Shown here: positions 1 to 6,989 of the stretch, piece by piece | Position numbering within the stretch: the stretch's first letter is position 1 | Layout: each line of letters opens with the position of its first letter | Assembly (NCBI GenBank): GCA_012512995.1 | Contig: JAAZDA010000284.1 | Span: forward strand, 1 to 8,989 | Direction of reading: 5' to 3' | DNA: 8,989 nt | Source of the DNA: Clostridiales bacterium | GTDB taxonomy: Bacteria > Bacillota > Clostridia > Lachnospirales > Lachnospiraceae | Notes under the pieces: model-generated | What the model was told of the DNA's origin: nothing | The model's database searches: none | What the model saw: only the letters and a program-made list of their open reading frames with translations | Program-made: the position numbers and the translations under genes

Positions 1-2
1 TT

Positions 3-575
3 GGAATCGTAGTGTGTGTTCTCGCTGTTGCGGTGAACATATTCCTGTTCGGACCTATCGAAGCGGGATGCCGCAGAGTACTGATTATCAACATGTTCGA
101 GGAACCCAGGCTTTCTGAGATCGGCATAGCTTTCAGGAAAGAATCATATATGAATGTCGTAAAGACACAATTCTTCCGTGCTCTGTATACTTTTCTGTGG
201 TCGCTGCTGTTTGTTATTCCGGGAATCATCAAAACATACGAATACCGTATGATCCCGTATATCCTTGCAGAGAATCCCCAGATCGACAGGAAAGAGGCTT
301 TCCGCCTTTCCAAATCCATGATGGATGGTGAAAAGTGGAGAACTTTTGTACTTGATCTTTCATTTTTGGGATGGCGCATACTTGGTGTCTTCACATGCGG
401 TATTCTTAACGTTTTCTACACCAATCCTTACCAGGAATGCACAAATGCAGAACTTTACAATACTCTGAAGAACAGGATGTTCTCCGGTCAGAATGCAGGA
501 CAGCCTCAGGATAACAGCCAGGCTCAGAACACGGCAGCACAGAGTGCACCGGAGCAGAGCGCTCCTTTGAACTGA
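3..575 (+). CDS. DUF975 family integral membrane protein (5' end missing)
   Basis: This is the C-terminal part of a predicted integral membrane protein of the DUF975 family, whose biochemical role is unknown. The frame is open to the left edge, so the true start lies outside the window; the GTG at position 12 is merely an internal valine codon. Visible are hydrophobic segments at the left edge, around IIKTYEYRM (a stretch with LLFVIPGI just before it), and near LGWRILGVFTCGIL. The family-typical signatures are NIFLFGPIEAGCRR near the start of the visible part, GIIKTYEYRMIPYILAENP with the following SKSMMDGEKWRTF, and the closing NPYQECTNAELY. After the last membrane segment comes a short soluble tail rich in Gln, Asn, Ala and Ser, probably disordered. 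The gene is followed at once by a strong terminator, so it ends its transcription unit. Family assignment is by recognised motifs; the function is not known. Confidence 0.85.
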   Translation, partial: GIVVCVLAVAVNIFLFGPIEAGCRRVLIINMFEEPRLSEIGIAFRKESYMNVVKTQFFRALYTFLWSLLFVIPGIIKTYEYRMIPYILAENPQIDRKEAFRLSKSMMDGEKWRTFVLDLSFLGWRILGVFTCGILNVFYTNPYQECTNAELYNTLKNRMFSGQNAGQPQDNSQAQNTAAQSAPEQSAPLN

Positions 576-602
576 GAATCAGTAACTCAGTAACGATAAC
601 GG

Positions 603-646
603 CACCCGGTCTTTGCAGGCAGAACTGCGAAGACGGGGTGTTTTGT
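603..646 (+). terminator. Rho-independent terminator after the DUF975 gene
   Basis: A long hairpin is followed by a T-rich run. The outer stem pairs CACCC (603-607) with GGGTG (636-640), and GTCTT with AAGAC, with one G/G mismatch between them. An inner stem GCAG/CTGC closes on a GCAGAA-type loop. TTTTGTGTT follows directly. The position just after a stop codon and before an unrelated gene fits transcription termination. Confidence 0.85.
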
Positions 647-671
647 GTTATCATGATCACAAAGTTACAAT
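643..671 (+). promoter_or_regulatory. Candidate sigma-A promoter for the Lon-like ATPase gene
   Basis: A TACAAT -10 box (666-671) lies 17 bp downstream of TTGTGT (643-648), a weak -35. The -10 matches the vegetative consensus at five of six bases, and the spacer is ideal. The predicted start site near 678 would leave a leader of only about 12 nt before the ATG at 690. The -35 overlaps the T-tract of the preceding terminator. No other promoter-like pair is visible in this short gap. Confidence 0.45.
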
Positions 672-689
672 TCAGTTGTGAGGTGTGTG

Positions 690-2252
690 ATGTCAACAAA
701 AGTTTTCAGTTTTGGTGATGGCAATGACAGCAACGACAGTACGGATAAGGCACGGTCGTTTGCAGGGATCGATGCGGCTGTGGCGGATGTCACGGGAGTG
801 AAAGCTCCTGTTTGTACATATACGGTATTTGATTCGGAGTGCGATCAGGCAGACCCTGAGAACCCGATCATGATTCTTAAGTCTGACAGACTGTCACATC
901 ATACGGATGGCGTTTTTTTTGATCCGGCTATAAGAACATCATTTGTTTTCGGAGAAGGCAAAAATGTAGAACAGGCGGATATCATCAGGATAGACAGCCG
1001 TTTCACAGGTCTGCTCCAGTGGATAGGAGAGAACAGGATAAGAGTACGTCTGTCGGGAAAGATGCAGATGGATGGCACCGACAAGGTGTATGCAGTATAT
1101 AAAATACGCGAGGTCGAATCAGGTACCGGGACAAAACTTTCCGCGGAGGATGGCTTTCTTCAATATGTGATCCAGAGGCTACTTGAGAGCAAGACTCAGG
1201 AGGACGCGCTCGAAGATGATGACAATGAAGAGGACAGCGATGAAATGAAACTCACAAGTCTTCAGAGCATGACTGATTTTCTGGAGTGCGCGAGGACGAC
1301 ATTGCCTCAGAATATCAGAAGATGGGCGAGAAGAAATCTGTCAGTTGCTAAATCATCTGAGGTCAGTCCGGAGGAGAAGAGGCATGCACAGCACGCACTC
1401 TCAGTGATGCTCAATGTGAGGTGGAAAGATTCGACTTTCGGAGATATTGATCCTGTAAGAGCCCGTGAAATACTTGACGAAGAATTGTATGGAATGGACA
1501 GGGTCAAACAGCGCATAATCGAGACCATAATTCAGATCAATCGTACACATAAGCTGCCGGCATATGGATTATTGCTTGTCGGACCTGCCGGTACAGGCAA
1601 GTCACAGATAGCGTATGCTGTTGCCAGAATTCTGGGACTTCCATGGACTTCTCTTGATATGAGTTCTATCCATGATTCCGAACAGCTCACCGGCTCGTCG
1701 AGGGTTTACGCAAACGCAAAACCCGGCAGCATAATGGAAGCTTTTTCTCTCGCAGGAGAATCTAATCTTGTTTTTATCATAAACGAACTGGACAAGGCGG
1801 ATTCCAATACAGCACAGGGCAATCCTGCCGATGCACTGCTGACACTCCTTGATAACCTGGGCTTTACTGACAATTACATGGAGTGCACAATTCCGACAGC
1901 AGGGGTCTATCCCATTGCCACAGCTAATGACAGGGCAAAGATCAGTGAACCGCTCATGACGCGTTTTGCCGTGATAGATATACCTGATTATTCACCTGAA
2001 GAGAAGAAAATCATTTTTCTGAAGTACTCGTTGCCGAAAGTCCTGCGGAGAATGGGACTTAAGGATAATGAAATCGAAGTCACGGAAGATGCAGCGGAGG
2101 CTGTTGTGCGAAAATTCGAAGGGGTGCCGGGAGTGCGTGAACTTGAACAGGCCGCTGAACATATTGCGGCAAATGCACTTTATCGGATTGAATTCGAGCA
2201 CATTAATAGTGTAAAATATAATTCAGAGGCAATTGAAAAACTGATGCAGTAA
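690..2252 (+). CDS. Lon-type AAA+ ATPase lacking the peptidase domain
   Basis: A 520-residue cytosolic protein. ATG 690 is preferred over in-frame GTG 678/687 because AGG at 681-683 sits six bases upstream. Residues 1 to about 195 are not recognised and include an acidic stretch (about 171-186). From about residue 235 the protein follows Lon: the linker AREILDEELYGMDRVKQRI, Walker A GPAGTGKS (298-305), a pore-loop-like VYANAKPG, a Walker B-like VFIINELDK with N365-E366, sensor-1 N413, a probable arginine finger R425 in LMTRF, and sensor-2 R483 in GVRELE. It ends exactly where the Lon AAA+ small domain ends, so the Ser-Lys peptidase is absent, and no remnant of it follows. Asn in place of the Walker B Asp is unusual and may lower Mg/ATP turnover. 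It is therefore probably not a protease; a chaperone, remodelling or regulatory ATPase role is inference. It appears monocistronic, between a terminator and a 194-bp gap. Confidence 0.85.
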   Translation: MSTKVFSFGDGNDSNDSTDKARSFAGIDAAVADVTGVKAPVCTYTVFDSECDQADPENPIMILKSDRLSHHTDGVFFDPAIRTSFVFGEGKNVEQADIIRIDSRFTGLLQWIGENRIRVRLSGKMQMDGTDKVYAVYKIREVESGTGTKLSAEDGFLQYVIQRLLESKTQEDALEDDDNEEDSDEMKLTSLQSMTDFLECARTTLPQNIRRWARRNLSVAKSSEVSPEEKRHAQHALSVMLNVRWKDSTFGDIDPVRAREILDEELYGMDRVKQRIIETIIQINRTHKLPAYGLLLVGPAGTGKSQIAYAVARILGLPWTSLDMSSIHDSEQLTGSSRVYANAKPGSIMEAFSLAGESNLVFIINELDKADSNTAQGNPADALLTLLDNLGFTDNYMECTIPTAGVYPIATANDRAKISEPLMTRFAVIDIPDYSPEEKKIIFLKYSLPKVLRRMGLKDNEIEVTEDAAEAVVRKFEGVPGVRELEQAAEHIAANALYRIEFEHINSVKYNSEAIEKLMQ

Positions 2253-2321
2253 CAAACTGAATATTATTTGTTGTAAGAATCGTTTTACTCTCACGGGGAA
2301 GAGAGCAATTCGCTCATTTTT

Positions 2322-2333
2322 GAAAACGTTTTC
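2322..2333. promoter_or_regulatory. Perfect 12-bp palindrome, cre/LacI-family operator-like
   Basis: GAAAACGTTTTC is a perfect palindrome centred on CG. With the flanking T and G it reads TGAAAACGTTTTCG, which fits the general form of CcpA cre sites and other LacI/GalR-family operators at nearly every position. It lies about 115 bp before the phosphodiesterase start, a sensible place for an operator. Which regulator binds, if any, cannot be told from the sequence. Confidence 0.4.
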
Positions 2334-2364
2334 GAATAATTACCGGAAGTTTATGTAATTATTC
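2334..2364. repeat. Perfect 10-bp inverted repeat upstream of the phosphodiesterase gene
   Basis: GAATAATTAC (2334-2343) and GTAATTATTC (2355-2364) are exact reverse complements separated by 11 bp. The repeat directly abuts the preceding 12-bp palindrome. It could be a dyad operator (half-sites about two helical turns apart) or an A/U-rich hairpin in a 5' leader. There is no following T-run, so a terminator is unlikely. I could not place a convincing -35/-10 pair in this gap. Confidence 0.6.
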
Positions 2365-2446
2365 AGGAGTTTTCTCTACATGCGCGGATTGTATCAAATC
2401 ATCATCTGGTCTGGAGATACTCCGGCAAAGATGAAAGGAACTGTGC

Positions 2447-4948
2447 ATGGTAAAGAATTTTATTAGCAATGGTCTTGAGAATATTCCCGGCGGCTTTTAT
2501 ATATGCAGGGCAGACGAAAGCGGAGAAATACTATTCATCAACAAAAAGGCTATGAAATTGTTCGAGTGTGAAAACGCCGGGGAATTCAATGCACTTACCG
2601 GTAATTCATTCTGGGGGATGATCTGCAGCGATGACCGTGAAGTCACGATAGATGCTCTCAGAAATCAGATCTATTCCAAAAGCAATAAAAGGGAAGCATT
2701 CGAACATGTTGAATACCGCATAAAGACAAGATCAGGCAAAACTGTTTATACCGAGAACTACGGTGAACTGGCAGATGACCCTGAAGAGGGAAAACTATTC
2801 TATGTATTTATCATAGATACCAGGATGAGAAGCAATCCCGAGGAGACAGACAGGCTCACAGAACTGCCGGGAATGCATCTTTTTCTTGAATTTGTAAACA
2901 ACGCTCTTGAATCAAATTGCAGATCTTCAGACACATCCAGCGAAAGCATTGTATTTCTGAATACGATCGGCTTTAAGCTTGTAAATGCAAAATATGGCAT
3001 AGAAGAGGGAGATAACTTCCTCAAAACTATAGCCAGGATCCTTAACAGAAAATTTCAGGATGCTTTCATCGCGAGATTCGCCGATGATCATTTTGCTATG
3101 TACACATGCGAAAAAGACAGCGACATTATTACGGGTCTGAGGCAGGTCCACGATGAAGTTGCTGAAATAAGACCTGAGCTGCATGTTGAGGTAAAAGCCG
3201 GTATCTATCACATCCAAAAGGAAGACACCAGTGCAGGCATCGTAAGTGACTGTGCCAAGATAGCAAGTGACAGCATAAAGCAGAATGTTGACGAATTCTA
3301 CCGTATTTACACTCCTGAACTGAGCAGGCATTTTGAAACATCGATATATGCTTCAGAGAATATTGATAATGCGATAAAACAAGACCATATAAAAGTCTAT
3401 TATCAGCCTGTAATAAGGACATCCACCGGAAATGTGTGCGGGATGGAAGCCCTGGCACGCTGGGATGATCCGGAATACGGGCTGCTGTCTCCTGGTGTTT
3501 TTATCGGGGCACTTGAAGAAAGCCGTCAGATAAGCAAGCTTGACACTTTTATGATAGGCTCCATATGTCACAGGATAAGGGAATGTATGGACAGACACAA
3601 TGCTGTCGTACCGGTGTCATTTAATCTTTCCAGAATGGACTTTATTACGACTGATGTGTTTGAAGTCGTTGAGGACGCAGTAAAACGCAACAACATTCCC
3701 AGAGAGAACATTCATGTTGAAATAACAGAGACCATGCTCGTAAGTGATGCTGAAAGTGTGAGCAGAGATATGGATAGGTTCCATGAGGCCGGATACCAGG
3801 TCTGGATGGATGATTTCGGCAGCGGATATTCATCTCTCAATGTGCTCAAGGATTATAAGTTCGATGTGCTCAAGATAGACATGACTTTCCTCAGCAGTTT
3901 TACCGAAAAATCAAAGGCAATAATTTCTTCGATAGTTGACATGGCCAAGAAGATAGGAGTTCAGACGCTTGCTGAGGGTATTGAGACCAAAGAACAGTAT
4001 GAGTTCCTGCGGGAAATCGGCTGCGAGAAAGTACAGGGATACTTCTTTGGCAGGCCGCGCCCCTGCGAAACGACTCTTATTGATGAGTCCGGCGGTATGA
4101 AAACCGTTGAGCCGATGGAATGGCATGATTATTACGACGCGATCGGAAGAGTAAACGAAATAACAAAGATGCCGACTGCTGTCATAGAATATAATGGCAG
4201 ATCATTCCACTTCCTGTCAGCGAACGCTGCCTACAAATGTGAGCTCGGGTGTGCCGGAACATCAAGCATTGCAGCGGCTGAGGAAAATATGAATTCACAG
4301 CTCCTTTCGCTTGTTGATGTATTCAGGGAATTCACAGAAGGCCCGGTATCAGAGGGGAGCGAGCAGTCGATCACATATCCTGTCAACAGCAGTTATCTTC
4401 GCGCCAGTGTAAAACTTGTGGCAAAACATGGCAGCAATATGGCTTACAGGGTTAACCTTGCCAATATCACTCAGGACGAAAATAAGATAGAGAAAACACA
4501 GCTTGATTCAACACTGAGAAATCTTTATGCGCTTTTTGATGAGGTCTATCTTCACGATGTGACGGAGAATACCACATTGGTAATCCTGTCACCTGTCATG
4601 AAGGTGAGAAACAGGAATAATGTAAAGGGAATATCTGAAAATCTTAAACTATATGCAGACAAGGTCATATTCAGCGAAGATCGCGAGAGGTTCATGGAGT
4701 TTTCGAAGCTGTCAACACTTGGCAGACGAATAGAGGAAGACGGCAAGGGATTCACGTCAGATTATTTCAGAACACTTGACAAGAACGGAAATTACCTTTG
4801 GAAGGAACATGCGGCAATGCTTGTCCCCAGGCAGGACAGCAATCAGATATTGACTTTTTGCCGTCGCACAGCTATAAATAACAGTGGTGTTGCAGAAACC
4901 ATGTATGAAATTCTAAAACACACACATTTTGAGGATCTTGATCAGTAA
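2447..4948 (+). CDS. c-di-GMP phosphodiesterase: PAS - degenerate GGDEF - EAL - PAS-like
   Basis: An 833-residue cytosolic signalling protein predicted to hydrolyse cyclic di-GMP to pGpG; no membrane segment is seen. The start is supported by AAAGGA (2434-2439), seven bases before the ATG. Residues 1 to about 125 form a PAS sensor domain. Residues about 140-290 are a GGDEF fold whose signature is FADDH (211-215), so cyclase activity should be lost. The EAL domain (about 300-540) looks catalytically complete: E334-A-L, N393, E425/E428 in VEITE, D455-D456 in DDFGSGYSSL, K476, E510/E513 in AEGIE and Q530. The remaining roughly 280 residues look like two PAS-related segments; the last has the ALFDEVYLHD and YFRTLDKNGNYLWKEH patterns seen in many Lachnospiraceae GGDEF/EAL proteins. 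The ligands are unknown. An operator-like double palindrome precedes the gene. The degenerate GGDEF may act as a GTP-sensing regulatory domain, as known for some composite proteins; that is inference. Confidence 0.92.
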   Translation: MVKNFISNGLENIPGGFYICRADESGEILFINKKAMKLFECENAGEFNALTGNSFWGMICSDDREVTIDALRNQIYSKSNKREAFEHVEYRIKTRSGKTVYTENYGELADDPEEGKLFYVFIIDTRMRSNPEETDRLTELPGMHLFLEFVNNALESNCRSSDTSSESIVFLNTIGFKLVNAKYGIEEGDNFLKTIARILNRKFQDAFIARFADDHFAMYTCEKDSDIITGLRQVHDEVAEIRPELHVEVKAGIYHIQKEDTSAGIVSDCAKIASDSIKQNVDEFYRIYTPELSRHFETSIYASENIDNAIKQDHIKVYYQPVIRTSTGNVCGMEALARWDDPEYGLLSPGVFIGALEESRQISKLDTFMIGSICHRIRECMDRHNAVVPVSFNLSRMDFITTDVFEVVEDAVKRNNIPRENIHVEITETMLVSDAESVSRDMDRFHEAGYQVWMDDFGSGYSSLNVLKDYKFDVLKIDMTFLSSFTEKSKAIISSIVDMAKKIGVQTLAEGIETKEQYEFLREIGCEKVQGYFFGRPRPCETTLIDESGGMKTVEPMEWHDYYDAIGRVNEITKMPTAVIEYNGRSFHFLSANAAYKCELGCAGTSSIAAAEENMNSQLLSLVDVFREFTEGPVSEGSEQSITYPVNSSYLRASVKLVAKHGSNMAYRVNLANITQDENKIEKTQLDSTLRNLYALFDEVYLHDVTENTTLVILSPVMKVRNRNNVKGISENLKLYADKVIFSEDRERFMEFSKLSTLGRRIEEDGKGFTSDYFRTLDKNGNYLWKEHAAMLVPRQDSNQILTFCRRTAINNSGVAETMYEILKHTHFEDLDQ

Positions 4949-4967
4949 TTATCAGTTTTTCAGTGCC

Positions 4968-4982
4968 GGCGCCGAAGGCGCC
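4968..4982 (+). other. GC-only hairpin in the leader of the lipoprotein gene
   Basis: GGCGCC (4968-4973), a GAA loop, then GGCGCC (4977-4982) make a compact six-base-pair all-GC hairpin. It ends six bases before the AAGGAGG ribosome binding site (4988-4994). No T-run follows, so it is not a classical terminator. It may stabilise a processed mRNA end or affect translation of the lipoprotein. Confidence 0.5.
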
Positions 4983-4999
4983 AGGGCAAGGAGGAGATT

Positions 5000-6130
5000 A
5001 TGAAAAATAAGTTTATCGCGGCGCTTTGCGTTGCAGTTTTGAGTTGCTCGCTGCTCGCTGGATGTGGCTCATCAAAAGCAACTTCATCATCAGTTACAGC
5101 AGCGACGACAGATGCACCGGCATCAGCCGCAACGTCAGAAGTTCCTGCGGCAGCTACGTCAGAAGCACCGACGGCAGCTGCGTCAGAAGCAGCAGCTGAA
5201 GCGACCAGCGTGGAAGTCAGCGAACCGGTAGATGTAAATATCGCCGCGCTCAAGGGCCCCACAGCAATGGGCATGGTCGAGTTCATGAACAACGCTGACA
5301 GCGGAGAACTCACTGATAACAGCCACAACTTCACGATATACGAATCACCGGACGAGGTTTCACCTCTCCTGGTGCAGGGAAAGGCAGATATTGCGGCAGT
5401 CCCTGGCAATCTGGCTTCAGTACTTTACAACAAAACAAATGGTGGCGTAAAAGTCATAGCAATTAACACACTGGGCGTTTTGTACATTGTCGATAACGGA
5501 AAAACCGTCTCAAGTATTGCAGATCTCAAAGGCCGCACGATTTATGCCAGCGGCAAGGGCTCTACGCCTGAATATGTTTTGAATTATATACTTGAGCAGA
5601 ACGGGCTCGATCCTGCTAAGGACGTGACTATTGAGTGGAAGAGCGAACACGCTGAAGCACTCTCATCGCTCCTTGCAGATCCTGATGCGGTGGCACTGCT
5701 CCCTCAGCCGTTTGCAACTGTTGCCAAAGCCAAGGCGGATACGATCAACATTGATCTTGATCTCACGAAAGAATGGGATACCATTCAGGCGGATTCAGAA
5801 ACACCTTCTGCACTTGTCATGGGCGTTGCTGTTGCCAGGACAGATTTTATAAATGAGCATCCTGATGTAGTGGAATCATTCCTTCAGCACTACAGTGATT
5901 CAGTGAATTACGTAAATGATGAAGCGACGCTTGATGATGCGGCTTCTCTTGTCGGCAAGTATGGTATAGTGGACGAAGCAGTTGCAAAGAAAGCACTTCC
6001 GCAGTGCAATATCACTTTCATAACAGGTGATGAGATGAAAGAGAAGCTCCAGGGATTCCTTCAGGTCCTGTATGACCAGGATAAGACTGCAGTAGGCGGA
6101 ACGCTGCCGGGGGATGATTTTTATTATTAA
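5000..6130 (+). CDS. ABC-transporter substrate-binding lipoprotein, NitT/TauT (NMT1/THI5-like) type
   Basis: A 376-residue exported lipoprotein, expected to be anchored to the outer face of the membrane and to capture a small solute for an ABC importer. The start has a strong AAGGAGG (4988-4994), five bases upstream of the ATG. A lipoprotein signal peptide (positive MKNK, hydrophobic core) ends at the lipobox LAGC, with the lipidated cysteine at C22. Residues about 25-75 are an Ala/Ser/Thr/Glu linker containing an eight-residue repeat. The binding domain begins near VNIAALKGPTAMGMVEF and has typical NitT/TauT features: KADIAAVPGNLASVL, ISTL-like INTLGVLYIV, and SIADLKGRTIYASGKGSTPEYVL. Its ligand cannot be read from the sequence; nitrate, sulfonate, thiamine-precursor-like and other ligands occur in this family. 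No permease or ATPase gene is adjacent, which is unusual. An SDR gene follows after 21 nt and is probably co-transcribed. Confidence 0.88.
   Translation: MKNKFIAALCVAVLSCSLLAGCGSSKATSSSVTAATTDAPASAATSEVPAAATSEAPTAAASEAAAEATSVEVSEPVDVNIAALKGPTAMGMVEFMNNADSGELTDNSHNFTIYESPDEVSPLLVQGKADIAAVPGNLASVLYNKTNGGVKVIAINTLGVLYIVDNGKTVSSIADLKGRTIYASGKGSTPEYVLNYILEQNGLDPAKDVTIEWKSEHAEALSSLLADPDAVALLPQPFATVAKAKADTINIDLDLTKEWDTIQADSETPSALVMGVAVARTDFINEHPDVVESFLQHYSDSVNYVNDEATLDDAASLVGKYGIVDEAVAKKALPQCNITFITGDEMKEKLQGFLQVLYDQDKTAVGGTLPGDDFYY
5129..5200 (+). repeat. 24-bp tandem repeat, about three units, in the lipoprotein linker
   Basis: CGTCAGAAG recurs at 5133, 5157 and 5181, exactly 24 bp apart, within a longer degenerate unit. 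It encodes the eight-residue units ATSEVPAA, ATSEAPTA and AASEAAAE (residues 44-67). This forms part of the flexible spacer between the lipid anchor and the binding domain. Such repeats change copy number easily. Confidence 0.75.
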
Positions 6131-6151
6131 TATCAGGGAAAGAGATCGCAC

Positions 6152-6976
6152 ATGGGTTCAGGAATAAAAACATATGCAGTTGTCACGGGTGCGAGTTCCG
6201 GCATAGGTCGTGAATTTGCCGGGCAGCTTGTCCTGACAGGCCGGCCTCTCATCATTTCGGCAAGACGCGGAGACAGACTACATGAACTGAAGGGTGAGAT
6301 CCAGAGTAAAGTGCCATCCGCCGAAGTCGCAGTGATCGAGGCTGATCTTGGAATGAAAGATGGCATTGATGAACTGCTGTCAGGTATCAATTCAGTCCTT
6401 GATAATGGTGAAAGATCTGATCCTTATACGCCTGCCAGACTCGGAGTTTTTATAAACTGTGCGGGATTCGGACTTTGCGGAAGTTTTGACAGGAGTGATG
6501 TTGAACGTGAAACTGCCATGATAGATGTGAATGTCACGGCTGTACATGTTTTGACAAAACAAGTGCTGAAGATCATGGAACGGCAGAACAGCGGGTATAT
6601 ACTGAATGTCGCATCATCTGCAGGACTTTTTCCGGCGGGACCGTTCATGGCGACGTATTATGCAAGTAAGGCATATGTCGCAAGTCTGACGCAGGCTATA
6701 GCTGAGGAGCTCAGGGAGAAGGGCAGCGGGGTCCATATATCATGTCTTTGCCCCGGGCCGGTGGATACAGAATTCAACGATGTTGCAAACGTAAAGTTCG
6801 CACTGCGGGGGATGACAGCGAAGGACTGCGCGAAGGCTGCACTCAAAGGCCTTTTTGGCGGAAAGGTCGTCATAGTCCCGACATTAAGGATGAAGGCTGC
6901 TGTATTTTTTGTGAGGCTCCTGCCGCGGGGCCTGATGACAAGGATAGTTGCGGCGCAGCAGAAAAAGAAGTTTTGA
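6152..6976 (+). CDS. Short-chain dehydrogenase/reductase (SDR), NAD(P)-dependent
   Basis: A 274-residue classical SDR oxidoreductase of the DltE-like group (COG0300 style), presumably cytosolic. The cofactor motif is TGASSGIG (residues 12-19). The NNAG motif appears as N102-C103-A104-G105. The catalytic residues are S156, Y169 and K173 (YYASK), with the usual 13-residue Ser-Tyr spacing, and a CPGPVDTEF segment follows as in the family. The C-terminal tail is hydrophobic and basic (VFFVRLLPRGLMTRI, then KKK), which may associate with membrane or substrate. The ribosome binding site is the purine run AGGGAAAGAG (6135-6144). The gene lies 21 nt after the lipoprotein gene and 13 nt before the HicB-like gene, so one operon is likely. 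The substrate cannot be deduced. The oxidoreductase assignment is secure, the pathway is not. Confidence 0.93.
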   Translation: MGSGIKTYAVVTGASSGIGREFAGQLVLTGRPLIISARRGDRLHELKGEIQSKVPSAEVAVIEADLGMKDGIDELLSGINSVLDNGERSDPYTPARLGVFINCAGFGLCGSFDRSDVERETAMIDVNVTAVHVLTKQVLKIMERQNSGYILNVASSAGLFPAGPFMATYYASKAYVASLTQAIAEELREKGSGVHISCLCPGPVDTEFNDVANVKFALRGMTAKDCAKAALKGLFGGKVVIVPTLRMKAAVFFVRLLPRGLMTRIVAAQQKKKF

Positions 6977-6989
6977 CGGAGGTTTTATT

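Noticed and set aside
580..594. Direct repeat CAGTAAC-T-CAGTAAC after the DUF975 stop
   Set aside because: Only seven bases repeated twice, with no symmetry and no gene context; chance is a sufficient explanation.
690..2252. Annotation as Lon protease
   Set aside because: The peptidase domain with its catalytic serine and lysine is wholly missing, and the N-terminus is not a recognisable LON domain. Only the ATPase part agrees.
2302..2321. Terminator for the ATPase gene (GAGC/GCTC followed by ATTTTT)
   Set aside because: The stem GAGC-AATTC-GCTC has only four base pairs. The T-run is suggestive, but the hairpin is too weak for a confident call.
3071..3100. Active diguanylate cyclase
   Set aside because: The signature reads FADDH instead of GGDEF, so the catalytic and GTP-binding residues are not kept.
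2927..3458. Overlapping minus-strand reading frames of 134 and 109 codons
   Set aside because: They lie inside the GGDEF/EAL gene, which has unmistakable domain motifs. The antisense proteins show no recognisable features or ribosome binding sites.
4930..4962. Terminator after the phosphodiesterase (TTGAT/ATCAG followed by TTTTT)
   Set aside because: The stem has five weak pairs including a wobble and an eight-base loop. It is too unstable to call.
4960..5409. Minus-strand reading frame of 149 codons
   Set aside because: It lies antisense to the lipoprotein start and its Ala-rich linker, has low-complexity sequence and resembles no family. It is a shadow of the repeat-rich real gene.
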